Assembly: GCA_014773175.1 (NCBI GenBank)
Contig: VXCM01000315.1
Location: 255,110-319,109, forward strand
Length of the DNA: 64,000 nucleotides
Reading direction: 5' to 3'
Origin: Lucifuga dentata
Taxonomy: Eukaryota > Chordata > Actinopteri > Ophidiiformes > Bythitidae
Below are positions 47,061 to 58,904 of the stretch, piece by piece. Numbering within the stretch: position 1 is the stretch's first letter; each line of letters opens with the position of its first letter. The notes under the pieces were generated by a model. That model saw nothing but the letters and a program-made list of their open reading frames with translations. It was not told the DNA's origin and searched no databases. Made by a program: the position numbers and the translations under genes.

Positions 47061-48480
47061 AAAAGAGCTGCAGGCTCAGAGACAGACAGAGAGAAATGAG
47101 TGTGAGTGTCACCCAGGAAGAGTAAATAGACGTCCTGGTGACACAGTGGGGTCGGTGGCCGAGTGGAGGCAAAATAGAGGGAAAGAGATGGGGTGTAAAG
47201 AGAACAGGGTGCAATACTGAGGGGTGCTGAGGCGGTGAAATGAGGGGTTTGAACTGCTGATGTAAGCATGGGCACACTCTCTTTCTCTCTCTCTGTTACA
47301 CACACACACACACAGTAACGCACACACAGCGCTGACAAGCTGTTTCTGCCCACAGGAAGTCATTCAGGGTTCAGGGGTTCAAATGAAAACGGATAGCACT
47401 GGCTGGACATATTGCTCTTCTCCTTCATTCTCCTCACTTGCTTGTTCTTGTTGCAGCCATGATCAAGCGTTTTCTTTTATTTGTTACTGTATCCAAACCT
47501 CCACCCTTCNTTTTATCATCTCCCACTCGTCTACCAGTTTTCTCAGCCAACCCGTTGCTCTGGATTTCGCACAGATCCCTTTAAATATTAACAGCTACAG
47601 TCTGAGGAGTTTCACTGTATGCTGCAGTCAGTACCGATCTCTCCTTAACATTTGGAGACACAATCCCATATTCATTTTAATCAGAATTCAAAGGCTGAGC
47701 ATTCTCTATTCATCCTAATCTAGCGTTAGCATTTTAATAAGAGCTATTCCTGGGATGAGCACTGAATTCTGTGCCATCTCTCAAAGCATGGAGGAATCTC
47801 CCAGGAGTCTGTTTTTGTTGCCATCGTCATCCATCTGTAAACGATTTCCACTGGGGGGGTCGCCTGTATTGTGTGAAGGTGGCATTGCTCGAGCATTCCA
47901 TTTTATCAGATGCTGGTTGATGTTTTTTAGGGCACGGAAAGTGTTTAATCATGAATTTGATGCAGCTGAGCTGTTGTTTTGGGTGATAGAGTCTCTATTT
48001 CATCTCAGATCAATTAACAATGGGATGCACGCAAAGATGAGAAAGTTCTCTGAAATCAGTCTATAAATATATTGTGTGCACATCACAAACAAATCCCCAA
48101 AAGAAAGAGCTCCATGCAAATATGGCTAGGTTGGAGTTTTCAAGTCAGGTTTGTGTACAGAAGCAAAAAGTAATATTAATAAAATATCAATCAAGGGTAC
48201 CCAGAAACAACATGATGTACAACAGTGACTGGCTTTTTTTTTTTTTTTTTTTTTTTGAAAACCCTGTCAGTTTGATACGTGGCCTACAGGAGGAGAGAAC
48301 AGACAAAGACATACAGGAGATCTGAAGTTCTACAACTCAGCTTTTTGAAATTCTGTTTCAAAGAACTGTTTCTTTCAAGTTGTTTACAAGGTAAGAAAAA
48401 CTGTATCCACAAGGGAGAAATATCAAATTTATTGATCACTACCACATGAGACAAATGCAGTTTAAACCATTGCCCAGATT
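47061..48480. other. Unrecognised stretch
   Basis: CT/CA runs lie at 47279-47330, an isolated N at 47510 and a T-run at 48234-48256. The part 47740-48070 has a 103-codon plus-strand frame without known domain; its mixed composition and ATCAATTAACAATGG-like words make a conserved regulatory element as plausible as a gene. Confidence 0.45.
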
Positions 48481-48660
48481 TAATACCGCTGAAATTTACC
48501 ACCAGGTCTTAATTTTTGCATGATGGTGTGTCTTCCCTGACATGTAAACAAGGAAAAATAACACCTCCTTCAAAGCAAATGCTAAAGATGCTGGAAACAG
48601 ACATTTATGAATGATGGAACACAGTTGTGTGATGATACTTGCCATTATCAACATGTTAAA
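48481..48660 (-). repeat. Dispersed repeat family X, copy C (inverted)
   Basis: The reverse complement reads 'CATGTTGATAATGGCAAG', 'ATCATCACACAACTGTGTTCC', 'CTTTAGCATTTGCT' and 'CATCATGCAAAAATTAAGAC', aligning with 4030-4235 along its length (motifs shortened). Confidence 0.6.
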
Positions 48661-48851
48661 TATGGTAGTGTTATATGAATTCCCCCCACTATTTGTGGAA
48701 AATATGGTATAGAGCAGCGGTATTCAGCTAAAATTCAGGGGGGTCCAACTACTCACCTATCCCCCTCATGTGGGGTATGACTCAGAAGGCTTCAAGGAAA
48801 AAATATAAAGTGTCAACTTCAGCATTTTATTAAACATTTTTGCTTTTTTTA

Positions 48852-48980
48852 GTTACAAGTATATTTTCAAACATGAACTTGATAACCTAAAAATTTATCT
48901 TAAAAATAAAGTACTNGTTACAAGTATATTTTCAAACATGAACTTGATAACCTAAAAATTTATCTTAAAAATAAAGTACT
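48852..48980. other. Assembly join: exact 64-base direct repeat around N
   Basis: Bases 48852-48915 equal 48917-48980, with the N at 48916. It lies within the hAT remnant. Confidence 0.85.
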
Positions 48981-49030
48981 GGCCTCTGAGTTAATTTATT
49001 TTCATTTATTTTTCTAGTCCTTAGCTCAGA

Positions 49031-49261
49031 CTATTCTGGATAGATTTCTTCAAATTTTTTATGTTTTGTATCATAATGGTGTTTAACATTGCCAGTTTTT
49101 ATGATGGCCACAGACCCAGAACAGATCAAACACACGGGTCTTGTAGTGTTTGCTGCTGGAAGCATGAAAGCATATTTATACGTCCACTCAGCCTTGAACT
49201 CTTGGTTTTTCTGGTCAACTTTTCTGATCTTTGAGCAAACCATTTGGCATCTTTGTTGCAT
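49031..49261 (-). pseudogene. hAT transposase N-terminus with BED zinc finger
   Basis: The 76-residue frame includes RKVDQKNQEFKAEWTYKYAF and then RPVCLICSGSVAIIKTGNVK, HHYDTKHKKFEEIYPE. The C-x2-C...H-x4-H spacing (PVCLIC and HHYDTKH) is a BED finger, and the whole resembles the N-terminal region of hAT-derived proteins related to ZBED/SCAND3 and GTF2IRD2. After a single TAG the frame continues SELRTRKINENK, as in relatives, so the stop is a late inactivating mutation. No RNase-H-like catalytic domain follows. In active elements this finger binds the transposon ends. Confidence 0.65.
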
Positions 49262-49508
49262 GTTTGACTGCTAGCATGTCTGCTCAGCTAATTTTCAGGG
49301 CACAGTGAATCTTAATGCGATTGAACAAGAGGCTTCAGCCAGAGAACACACAGAGCCCCCCGCTGAGCTGTCCACGCTGTGCCTACTGAAAATTCTTGTA
49401 ACCTTAAAATAGAAGTTAACATCACTATCATGAGAAATGCTCAATGGTCCGGATAAAAGCCTCTCTGGGTCCGGATCTGGACCAGAGTCCATGAGTTGGT
49501 GACCACTG

Positions 49509-51830
49509 ATAAAAAGCAACAACCTGAATCTTATTTGTTCTAATTTTACGCAGTTTTTTTTTCTGTCAGATTCTGATGCCATGATATATTGATGAAATAA
49601 ACCACTTTATATTTGTTTATTTCTCTGTCTTCTGGTTTGATTCTGATCAGATGGAAAAAAGGGAGGCAGTGTATTGCACTACACTTGCACTTTTTGACTT
49701 GATTTTGATTGGCCACTTGGTACAAACTTTTAGCAGAAAAAGGGGACACTGTCACAAACTCACATTAACAACCTTCTGATGAGTGTGTGTATGTATTTTT
49801 CTATGTATATGTATATGTATGTGACAAAAAGGATCCAAATTTTGTATTCAGCTAATGGTGAATCACTTAGAGTTTGTATGTAGATGTCATCTTAATTCAT
49901 GCCTCCCCATCATTATACTATGTTTTATATTGTTTAAAGTGTTTTCTTCTTATTTAAAATGCAAGCTTTTTGCTGTAGTTCCTATCCATTGTTAAAAAAA
50001 AAAAAAAAAANTTAAAAAAAAAAAAAAAAAGCTTCAGTTCCCAGATCACCCTCATTACAGGCGATGACAAACATGATATCCTGATGAGATCTTTCTATGA
50101 CAAAGATAATGTTTTTCCTCTATTTTTGATGATATGTTAGACTGAGCAGAGAAAAAAGATGTGAGAAAGCAGATGTTATTCAGTGGGCAGAAGATGACAT
50201 GAAAAGACAGTTTAAGATGGAAGATCAGCTCTGAATGTTGGATGAAACAAGCTTTTTAGATAAATGATGATTGATTGAATGTTTAATCCAGGATCTTTTT
50301 TACTGAATTTTTGGAAGACAACATTCCTCCAACATCTGCTTCCAGCAGAGAACCAGCATGTGATTGGCGCTGATGGATGACCTCGAAAGCTGTGATTGGC
50401 GGATGTTTGAAGTTTTTGGACGTGTTGTCGTGTAGTTGGACAAGCAGAAATGGAAGAAGTCACATTTTTCATCGCCTTGGTAACCACTGCCCTCACAGGA
50501 AAACAACACAATCTCTTATGTAGTTAATAGTGTGCAAAAAAAAAAAAAAAATNAAAAAAAAAAAAAAAAGTTATAGACATAAACAACCAAGCAGACAAAT
50601 AAACACCTACACACTGATTATATTTCTAAAGAACCATATGCTTCATTTGCAATGAACCCCATTGGAGGACACAGAGTGTTTCTGACTGAAGCTGTCAAGC
50701 TTCACACCGCTTTCAGGCTGTTGCATGCATTCATACTCTTTCATGTTTGTTTGTGTGTGGCTGTATTTGAAGCTTGCGCATATCCTACCTCTTTTCTCAC
50801 TGCTTCCTTCTCCGATTAAAAATGGATGAGAGCTGTGAGGCAAGTCGCTTTGCCAGTCAAGCACAGCAGTATTGGTGATTGAATGAATGAACCGTGGGTG
50901 TGAGTGTTTGTGTGTGTTGGGTTCCTCCCAGAGTTGTTGGGGGAGTGACGAGACAAGTGGGTGTGGGGTTACCGCTGGGTTAAAGCAGTCTTCTCTCAGG
51001 TCAGACAGAGTTCAGCGGGCACAGAGGCTAGAAAATAGCAGAGAGAAGGTAAAAAAGACGATGTGGTTTGGACGCTGAGGAATTCCCCCACACAGCGTTA
51101 GACCAGAGGATTTGCGGGGGTTAGTGGATCACAATGAAATCCATGGGAAATCTAATCCATTGGAAATGAAAGGAACAGATCAGACATCTCTTTAGGAATG
51201 TGAACTCAAAGCTAAACCTAGTGCTTTACCAGCATGACATTATTATTTCACCATGGGGACCTGAGAAAGACATGAGCTTCTTCTGCTCATTTTTGCCTTG
51301 ATGAGAGATGTTCAACTCTCTCTCTCTTCTGCCTCACTTCTTCATTTTATTTTTTCCATAACGAGAATAGTTAGTCTGCTCCCTGCTGTATATACTTTCT
51401 TTACTGAGACATTTATTCTATTTTCAATCTGGGCTCTAACTTGTAGTTTTGCCTATTTGTTATCAAAATTGCTGAGATCTGAGGGTGTGGTGATGTCATT
51501 GGGATGAAGTCTAGATGATGCAAGCAGTCACATGATCTCAGACTGAAAACTATCCACTGTTTCAACTATATGGCTTTGGAAGACAAAACAAAGGACAAAC
51601 AACAAACACAATAGTGCATGCATGTAGATTATAACAGACATTTCAGTGCACTCACCAAAATAAAACTCAATACTGAATGATTCTGAGAAAACTGAATTAT
51701 TTTCTGTTTTTCAAAAGATTATTTCTGCATTATCCACACATGGCATCTACAGGATGATTAAAGAATGCTTGGATAAGGTTAGGGAATGCCTGTAGTCATT
51801 GCTGAATTCAGGGTAACATTGCAATTCTAG
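49509..51830. other. Unrecognised stretch with two N-split poly(A) tracts
   Basis: A-runs with Ns lie at 49994-50030 (N at 50011) and 50536-50569 (N at 50553). A TATG-rich tract lies at 49795-49822. No gene or mobile-element terminus was recognised. Confidence 0.45.
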
Positions 51831-51834
51831 TTAA

Positions 51835-52408
51835 AGGACCATACCACCCATTTTGCTCGTTTGAGCCTAATATATTAAATTTTCATTCACATAACATTAC
51901 TGGAAATCATTTCCCAAAGCATACTACTGTGAATTAATTTTTTTTTCTACCTTCCAGACCGCCATTGGTTTCAGTTCATTCTGGTACGCTATTAAAATCA
52001 ACTTGTTGATACTTGAAACATTCTTGGGATAGGTAATCCATCATCGCGAACAAGACGTGTATTCAGGTTTTTTCGAAGTTTTGCAATTTTAGCATTTAAG
52101 CGCAATAAAAAGCATGGAGTGAATGTATGTCTCCACTGGGGAGTACAGTCCCAAAAGAAGACCTGTGTTTATTGAAAATTTGAACGACTGTGGCTTCATA
52201 AAGCTGTGTAACTATTAGCAGGCAAAACATTGATTTTTAAGGTGGGTGTATCACTTGAATATTTGATTCTGAAAGATTAAGAGATTTTGCAAAATATCAG
52301 GAAAGCTGAAATACGGTTTTATCCTTTGGGAAATGATTGTCAGTAACCTTACGTGTATGAAAATTGAATATATTGGGCTCAAACATGCAAAATGGATGGT
52401 ATGGTCCT
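51835..52408. mobile_element. TTAA-flanked MITE, family A, full-length copy
   Basis: TTAA is intact on both sides (51831-51834, 52409-52412). It starts AGGACCATACCACCCATTTT and ends AAATGGATGGTATGGTCCT, with inverted repeats of at least 85 bases. At 574 bases it agrees closely with 24656-25240 throughout. It is the best-preserved copy, and no protein is encoded. Confidence 0.9.
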
Positions 52409-52412
52409 TTAA

Positions 52413-53117
52413 ATGTTTCTGAAAATGCCAAATGATTGCTGGCTAGACTCAGGATGGGAGTCCCAGTCTCTGTGGTCAAAGTCAGAGCAATCCACCCTGA
52501 ACTCCTCCCACTGACTTTGCTGTGCTACAAGACAGTCAAGCTACTTCCTGGTTTGATACTGAATGTTGGTGCTGGATGAGAATCCTGTCCTGCAGAACAT
52601 CCAATTCTGATGTCTTTCCTGGAGAGGAACTGGGCTGGGCATTTTGGTTCCACAATCAAATAATGTCTGTTTTCCAACATTGGAATTTTCCAGGGACTCA
52701 GGAACTTTTTGAGGTACTGAGACCTACACTTACACAGAAATCAGGATGGAGTTTCCAGTAGCAAACACTGCTGATTGGTCAAATTGAGCCACTTTTGTGT
52801 GCTAACATGCATATTAGGACTAGCTATGAGAATTTCCTTTCAATATAACTGATATTTAAACAGTTTTGTTTTTAACTTCCAAAAAGTGAGACAAAGAGAG
52901 CTTTATTTTAGTTATGTAATGTAACAGGGAAAAAAACCCCCAGAGTGAAACAGCAGATCCTCAGCAGTTTTTACATTTAGGCAGCTTGAATTTCTGGTGT
53001 TTCAGTCTCTCTTTCAACCTCTGAACATCTCTTTTCTAATATCCATTAAAATGTCACAGTCACACAACAGTAAAGTAAAACAACAACAGCATATCTTGGT
53101 TGTTGTCTCAGTTACTG
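52413..53117. other. Unrecognised; possible TIR element with 'AGGAACT' motifs
   Basis: 'CTGGAGAGGAACTGGGCTGG' and 'GACTCAGGAACTTTTTGAGG' near 52619-52715 are mirrored loosely by 'CTTACAGTTCCTGGTGTGG' at about 53501. This could be an older element interrupted by the MITE at 53118-53455. Support is weak. Confidence 0.25.
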
Positions 53118-53455
53118 TCTTTACATGTGCACAGATTGTTTTGCATGTACTGCGATTAAGGCAAAAAATTTGAGTAAGCTCTATACATGAACAGAATTAA
53201 CAGGACATACATGCAGAACTGCATAATCAGAGTATGAAGGAGAGTCTGCCAGGTAAGGAAATGCATGCAGATGTGGCTTAGTCCAATTATAAATTTACAT
53301 GTCTGAGTAAATCATTTCAAAATTGCAAAATCTAGGTCTGCTATTCGGAGTAAGCATCTGCTGATTTCATGCCAATATCAGCCTATTTATGGTGTTTACA
53401 CGATGTTTGAAAAATCAGTTTATTGCCTTAATCAGAGTACCTGTATTTAAATCAC
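53118..53455. mobile_element. MITE family Y, copy B
   Basis: The left end TCTTTACATGTGCACAGATT and the inner 'TGGTGTTTACACGA' and 'AAAATCAGTTTATTGCCTTA' align with copy A (25262-25602). The right end is poorly defined. It is non-coding. Confidence 0.45.
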
Positions 53456-53721
53456 CTTTAAATCTAATTTAATCTAATTTTCCTAAACTTTGTGGTACCT
53501 TACAGTTCCTGGTGTGGAACCATAAATGCTAATGTGCTGAGATGGTTCCTGTAGCTTAAAAGGATGAGGACTGGGAATATTCAGAAAAGTCATATGAATG
53601 GCTGAGATAGAAATGTATAAATGTATATATGGGTTTGTCTACAACCGATATGAGCATTTGACTTCTGATGTTGCTGCTGTACTGGATTCTACTGTAGTGG
53701 CTGTGTATGAGCAATTAGGTC

Positions 53722-53880
53722 GTCAAAGTCAAGGTCAACTTTATTGGTCTCCAAGGAGAAATTTGTCTTTGGCATCCAGGTTGCTGTTCCATACACACAC
53801 CCACATCTAATCTACATCCAAACCTCAAGTACAGCTATACACACATCGTTATTTAAAAAAATAAATAAATAAATAAAGGG
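53722..53880 (-). mobile_element. LINE/SINE 3' end with polyadenylation signal (minus strand)
   Basis: On the minus strand 'AAATTTCTCCTTGGAGACC' leads into AATAAAGTTGACCTTGACTT, a 3' end with AATAAA and a short TTGAC-type tail, as in many fish LINEs. An (AAAT)n run lies at 53854-53877. The upstream body is too short to classify. Confidence 0.45.
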
Positions 53881-54817
53881 TGCCTTGTGCTCCAGTACAT
53901 TGCTACAATAAAAACCACAGTACTGATGATAAAAAGATCAAATCTTATCATAACCCATACGAATGATGACCAACTACAAAAATAAGACCCAGACTGTTAA
54001 AAACAAAACCCCAGAATTTTCCTTTAACTGCAGCTGGACCATCTCTGAGTAACATCATCTCTCTGATTAACCACAGGTCACTCAGTGCTTCTTTGCTGTG
54101 TGTTGAATCAGCTGATGTGAGATTCTGGAGATGGACAAATATGGAGAACAGATCAACAGAAAAGAGAGGAGAGCAGTGACCGGCAGCCAGAAGAGTAAGG
54201 CATGATAGATAGAGGGCACAGAACAATGAAATATGCATTAGGGCTCTCGTGAAATTTTAATCCAGGCTGTTGACTCAAGGTTGACCCCATTGTGACCCAA
54301 CACTTGCAGAAGTGAAAATATCCGCCAGGGGAGATGAGGGGATTGGTGGTAGTGGTGGTAGTGGGTGCAGAAGCAGGGTGAAATAATTAGGAGGTATAGA
54401 TGGGTAATTTTATCTGTCTGAGTGCCTGAATGTCTGAGCGTTCCCTAACTACATCAGAAACTGGGAAAATCGCAGGGGATTCAAAGGATTTTTCACTGGG
54501 AAAAAAAAAAAAATTCCTCACATTCTTAAGTACTAAGTGTGAACAGGAGATATGCAGTCTGCCGTATAGTTTTCAACAATTCTTTGAAAAATATGACGTC
54601 AACATATAACCCTAATAACACATATAAATTGTGTAGGAGTGAGTAATCAGAGGAGACTTGGGTATGCTAACGTGAAATCTCATCCTGAAAGAAAATTCAC
54701 ATTTATGTTTCTCTTTTGTGATTTAAAATAGTACAAAGGGGGCTTGAACAATTCTTAGAAAACAGTAGGACTTTAATCTGCTGTGCTGAAACAAGCATCT
54801 GTGCACATACACACACT

Positions 54818-54857
<40 letters not shown>

Positions 54858-55390
54858 GCTTTATCTCATTCTGCATATAGCAAATAGAACATTTGATCAT
54901 TTCCCCAGGAAACCTTTCTGTCACAGTGTCTGGTTTTAGGAAAGAGATGTTCATAGTTGCAGACACTGAGTGAATTTTGCAGAGTAAAGATGAGAGTAAC
55001 TTATGTAAACTCAATTTTTTTGTTTGTGTTTCCGTTTAATGTAATATTTGGTAAATAGCTGTCGATGCTTGAGCTTGTGTCCTGCATTCTCCTGTTGTTC
55101 ATTATCAGTTTGTCAGGCTGATTGTGATTTTGGAAATATGAGCAAATATGCATTTGTTTCAGCATATACACAAAGCATGTGTACTGTAAACGTTTGTGTG
55201 TATAGGTGTGTGTGTGTGTGTGTAGTCTCAACCTCGGGTGCACCAGCCCATAGCCTCAGTAATAACCCTTGCATTTGCTGAATGGGGCTCCTGCGATCTA
55301 TTGCGGTGTTGTTTTTGTTTGGCCCTGGTCACAGTGATTCCTGGGAGATGGCAGCATCATAAATCTACAGCTTATTCATGGAGTTAACCT
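53881..55390. other. Unrecognised stretch with a CA microsatellite
   Basis: A CA run lies at 54821-54853 and a GT run at about 55206-55223. No gene was recognised. Confidence 0.45.
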
Positions 55391-55720
55391 GACCTTTAAA
55401 GCAACACGGAAAACAGAGGAAGAGACAGAGAAAGGGAGGGAAAGCAAGGCAGAGTAGTAGAAAAGGCCAGGGGAAAAGAGAAAGGAAGGAGGGGGTTAGA
55501 GGCTCTAAAGGTTGAGCTGCTATAGAGGGGATAAGAATGATAAGAAACAGGAAGCAGAGATACAGAAGAGACAAGGGTGGAAGAGGGGAAGGTGGAGCAA
55601 AGCATGGTAGAGGACTGAAGAACAGCTGGGGGAGATGAGAAGGAAAGAAAAGAGGAAAAGGAAATTCAGTGGAGAGCAAAGTGAGAGACAATGGCTGTCG
55701 CTTTCCAGGGATGGAAGCGT
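55391..55720. repeat. Long purine-rich tract
   Basis: Over about 330 bases the plus strand is dominated by G and A (GGAAGAGACAGAGAAAGGGA and similar). The 175-codon minus-strand frame across it (55365-55892) is Leu/Phe/Pro/Ser-rich and is a composition artefact. Confidence 0.75.
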
Positions 55721-55794
55721 GGGAGTGAAAGGTTATTATGAGATGAAGGCAATCAGTGAGTGTGAAGGGAAGGAGGAATAGAGCAACAGACAAT

Positions 55795-55796
<2 letters not shown>

Positions 55797-55837
<41 letters not shown>

Positions 55838-55838
55838 N
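55797..55838. repeat. (GT)n microsatellite ending at an N
   Basis: About 20 GT units end at the N at 55838; contig ends at such runs are expected. Confidence 0.9.
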
Positions 55839-56095
55839 CTCCGTGTCAGGGGGGTTTCTCTGCTCCCAGCTGGCACCACATCTTTCCCTCATGAACTGTC
55901 ACACACCTGATCAGCCAATCTATGGTGTGCTTTGAGAATATACAGTATTATACACCAGTGTTCTCTGTGTGTGAGTGTGTGTGAGACAGATAGCACTAAA
56001 ATTGTAATTATTCTCCATTATGTTTACACTTGAGAATTCATACAGAAATATTCTGCTGTTGCTTTGTCATCGATCTATTTTCCACTTCTTCCACA
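55839..56095. other. Unrecognised DNA
   Basis: Short non-repetitive stretch with a GT-rich word near 55964-55984. Nothing was recognised. Confidence 0.4.
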
Positions 56096-56285
56096 GGCAG
56101 CAGGCTGAGCAAAGCAGCCCAGATGTCTTTCATCTTAGCCACATTCTCTGCCTCTTCCTTGACGTTTCCGGGCCTGATGGCTGATATAATCCCTCCAGCG
56201 TATTCTGGGTCTGCCCTGTGGTCTTCTCCTAGTTGATCCCAGAATACTTCCCCAGGGAGGCTTCCAGGTGCCTCCTTTCAACGCC
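56096..56285 (-). pseudogene. RTE-like LINE ORF2 C-terminal fragment, second copy
   Basis: The minus strand reads RRRPQGRPRIRWRDYISH followed by a decayed part, the same motif as at 46507-46745. The DNA also holds 'GCAGGCTGAGCAAAGCAGCC' and 'CCCCAGGGAGGCTTCCAGG', seen on either side of this motif in fish LINE copies. It is adjacent to a family-A MITE end. Confidence 0.6.
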
Positions 56286-56315
56286 TGATTTCCCAAATCC
56301 TTACCCTGTCCTTAA

Positions 56316-56530
56316 AGGAGCATACTGGTGATTTTTCTACGTTTGAGCCCAATAAATACAACCCTCGTACATGTTACTGCCAACCATTTTTCAAAACATA
56401 CAACAGGAGCGGCACATTTTCTAATTGTTTTTCCTACTTTCCAGGCATCCATTGGTTTCAGTTCATTCCAATCAACTTCTAGAGACTTCTTGTAGAGAAC
56501 AGCCCAGTAATCTATAACTGTTACGAACAG
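56316..56530 (+). mobile_element. MITE family A, left part only (divergent)
   Basis: TTAA (56312-56315) precedes AGGAGCATACTGGTGATTTT and 'TACGTTTGAGCCCAATAAAT', then 'CATCCATTGGTTTCAGTTCA'. It matches the first 200 bases of the family with many differences, closest to 32697. No right end was found. Confidence 0.6.
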
Positions 56531-57267
56531 GATTGAGATGTTTAGGGGTACATGACATGTTAGGATAGGATGAGATGTTATAGATGTCACTTTGAATCAA
56601 TGGTAAATAGGGAAATAAGATAGGGTGAGGTAGAAGAAATAATGCTATTAGTTATGAATAATCTGTATTTGATTTGCTGTCTAATCAGGAAACCGTTTAC
56701 GTCATCATTGTCTGCTTTAAATTAACTATTGCGCAATAAAAATCCCCTTAACTCTCACAACATAGACAAAGCAGACAAAGAGAGAGAAATTATGCTTTTA
56801 CGTGGAAATTGCCAAAAATCTCTCTTAGGGAAAGATGCCCTCTAAATGTTCACTAATCCTGGAATACCCCTGAAGCACACACACATACACACACATTCCA
56901 TGTCTCTACTTTGTTAGCATGTCTCATTACTATCTAAATGACATGCTAACCATTTATACCTAATCACTTTTGCGATATTGTTTCTGAACTTTCATTCCAA
57001 TAAAGCTCATTAAATCGGGATTGTTTTGAATTGAGAGAGAGAGAGAGAGACAGACAGAGGTTGATTTGTGAGTGTGTAGCATGGTGGACTGATCACTCCA
57101 TTCTTATGGGAACCGCTTTCCTTATTGGTATTCCGCACACCTGTTTTCCTCTCACACACACACACACACATACCCATCACACATTCAGCTGGGTAAAAAA
57201 AAANAAAAAAAAAAAAAAGAAAAAATGGACATTAAGAAGCAATGACTCCTCTGTTGTAAAGACCACA

Positions 57268-57299
<32 letters not shown>

Positions 57300-58904
57300 T
57301 ACACATATAACAATACATACAGTAAGCCAATTAGCTACCCATTATTAGTTTCGGTATCCAGTTAGTCAGGGAAGAAGTCATTAAATGGTCTATGCAGTAT
57401 GTGTGTGGACATTATCGTTAGCTGTTCACTGGGAAAATGGACTCCAGTGTTTGTTTTCTCGTTGTGTTATGGAGAAACTCACAGGTTTGTGCTGAAGACT
57501 GTTTTCTCTTTGTCTTTTGTCAGGGGGATCTGGCTGTAATTTCAGTGAAATTAAAGGATTTGGAAACTCAAATGAGATCCCTGAAGACTGTCAGGAGAAA
57601 TCAATTGAACGGTCAAAGCTGTTGTGAGGCAGAATGTACACACATAAAAAACACACATAAGCATGTGAAAAAACAGATCCATATAAAATCATGCACGCAC
57701 ACAAACACACAAAGACACAATGTTATTATGAAAACAACTTCCTGTTTGCACGTCAGCAGACATGGAGCAACATTAACATCTCACTGGAGTCAATGAATGG
57801 AAGTTCAGCATTCATTCTCCTATTATGTTTTGGTCTCCACCAACTCCTGACAGCCACATCAGGGTTTTTATCTTGTTAGAAGTTTGACTTTCTTCACCAG
57901 GTAGTCACTAATTTTGTCTGTGGTTTAGTGCTGGTTTAGTGCTGGGCAGGTAGTTACAGTCAGGTTATCTCAGCTTTTTAAATGGAAACAGATGCTTCTC
58001 TTTTGTCTTCCACACTCCTCTTTCATCTTTCTCTACCTCCCTTCACTTTTTCCTCTGATAATCTCTCGTCCTTTTCACTCTCATCTTCTTTTCCCTTTAT
58101 TTCTTTTCTCTCTCTTCTCATACTGCAAGTCCATCCTCTCCTTGCGTTCTCCCGTCTTCTCTACGTCTTCAAACTCATCTCAGTCTTCATTGTTGCCTTG
58201 GGTGAGAATTACACATCCCTCCAAGCTGTTACATCTGACAAAATGCTGTTCACTGACACTGTCAGTAGTAACACATGGAGTGATAGAAAAAGTTCACTGC
58301 AGCTACCATCTTATCATCCCACCAAACCTAAACAGTGTGCACACACTTTGTCAGTTCTAGATACATGGAATTTACCTCATGGTGGCCTCCCATTGGGACG
58401 TCGACAACTCAACACTTCGTAACTCAAAATAACAAACACATATTGAGCGTGCATCGTATCACACTGTCTTCCTTTCTCCCTCCCACTTTGCATTAAGTGC
58501 ATTTGAGCGTTTGGCAACACTAGCAGCGCCAGGCTTTTATCGCAGTAATTTGCAGCCATACATCAGTGTGACAGTGGCCACGGCGGGACAGTGGCGGCCT
58601 GCAGACGCTAAACCCCCTCTCTACTGACACACGCCAAGGGCAGCCAGATAATGTGGATATATGAATAAAACAACACAACTCTGAGGGTATAGATCTATTG
58701 CATCATTCATTGACATCATGGATGTATACAGTAAGGCACTGAAATGAAGGCTGCTATTCACACGCAGCCGTGAGGATGAGATAAGGATGCACAGGATAAG
58801 CAACGCGCTGGTCATGGCTGGACTTCAATCTTCAGAGTTTCAGTGGAACGTACAGCGTGCTATTTATACAACCATCATATCTGCATTCAGAGATGGCCAT
58901 GGGG
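56531..58904. other. Mostly unrecognised; CA/GA tracts and one weak exon candidate
   Basis: GA at 57033-57051, CA at 57154-57170, a poly(A) with N (57195-57219, N at 57204) and CA at 57263-57304. Pyrimidine-rich DNA at 57985-58165 gives spurious frames. The candidate exon at 57524-57623 is listed separately. Confidence 0.45.
57524..57623 (+). other. Candidate coding exon with coiled-coil-like sequence (weak)
   Basis: A strong-looking acceptor (TTTTCTCTTTGTCTTTTGTCAG, ending at 57523; given in part) precedes a frame reading GDLAVISVKLKDLETQMRSL and then KTVRRNQLNG. Leu/Met residues are spaced 3-4 apart (L, L, M, L), as in a coiled coil. The nearest donor, GTT|GTGAGG at 57624, is mediocre. Composition is unlike the flanking CA repeats. 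I cannot name a protein family. Confidence 0.25.

Larger units (their letters stand above)
48715..49508. mobile_element. hAT remnant with BED-finger transposase exon
   Basis: The left end CAGCGGTATTCAGCTA and inverted right end CAGTGGTCACCAACTC are hAT-like. The outside 8-mers GTATAGAG and ATAAAAAG match at 5 of 8. A minus-strand BED zinc-finger frame (49031-49261) and the right-end motif 'GTCCGGATCTGGACCAGAG' support a Charlie/ZBED-type hAT. Most of the transposase, including its catalytic part, has been deleted. Confidence 0.65.

Noticed and set aside
55365..55892. 175-codon minus-strand frame, the longest in the window
   Set aside because: It is the complement of a purine-rich tract plus a GT repeat and runs across an N.
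57982..58422. 146-codon plus-strand frame with possible splice borders (CAAG at 58135, GGGTGAGAA at 58200)
   Set aside because: The region is pyrimidine-rich, the acceptor is poor and the product shows no domain.
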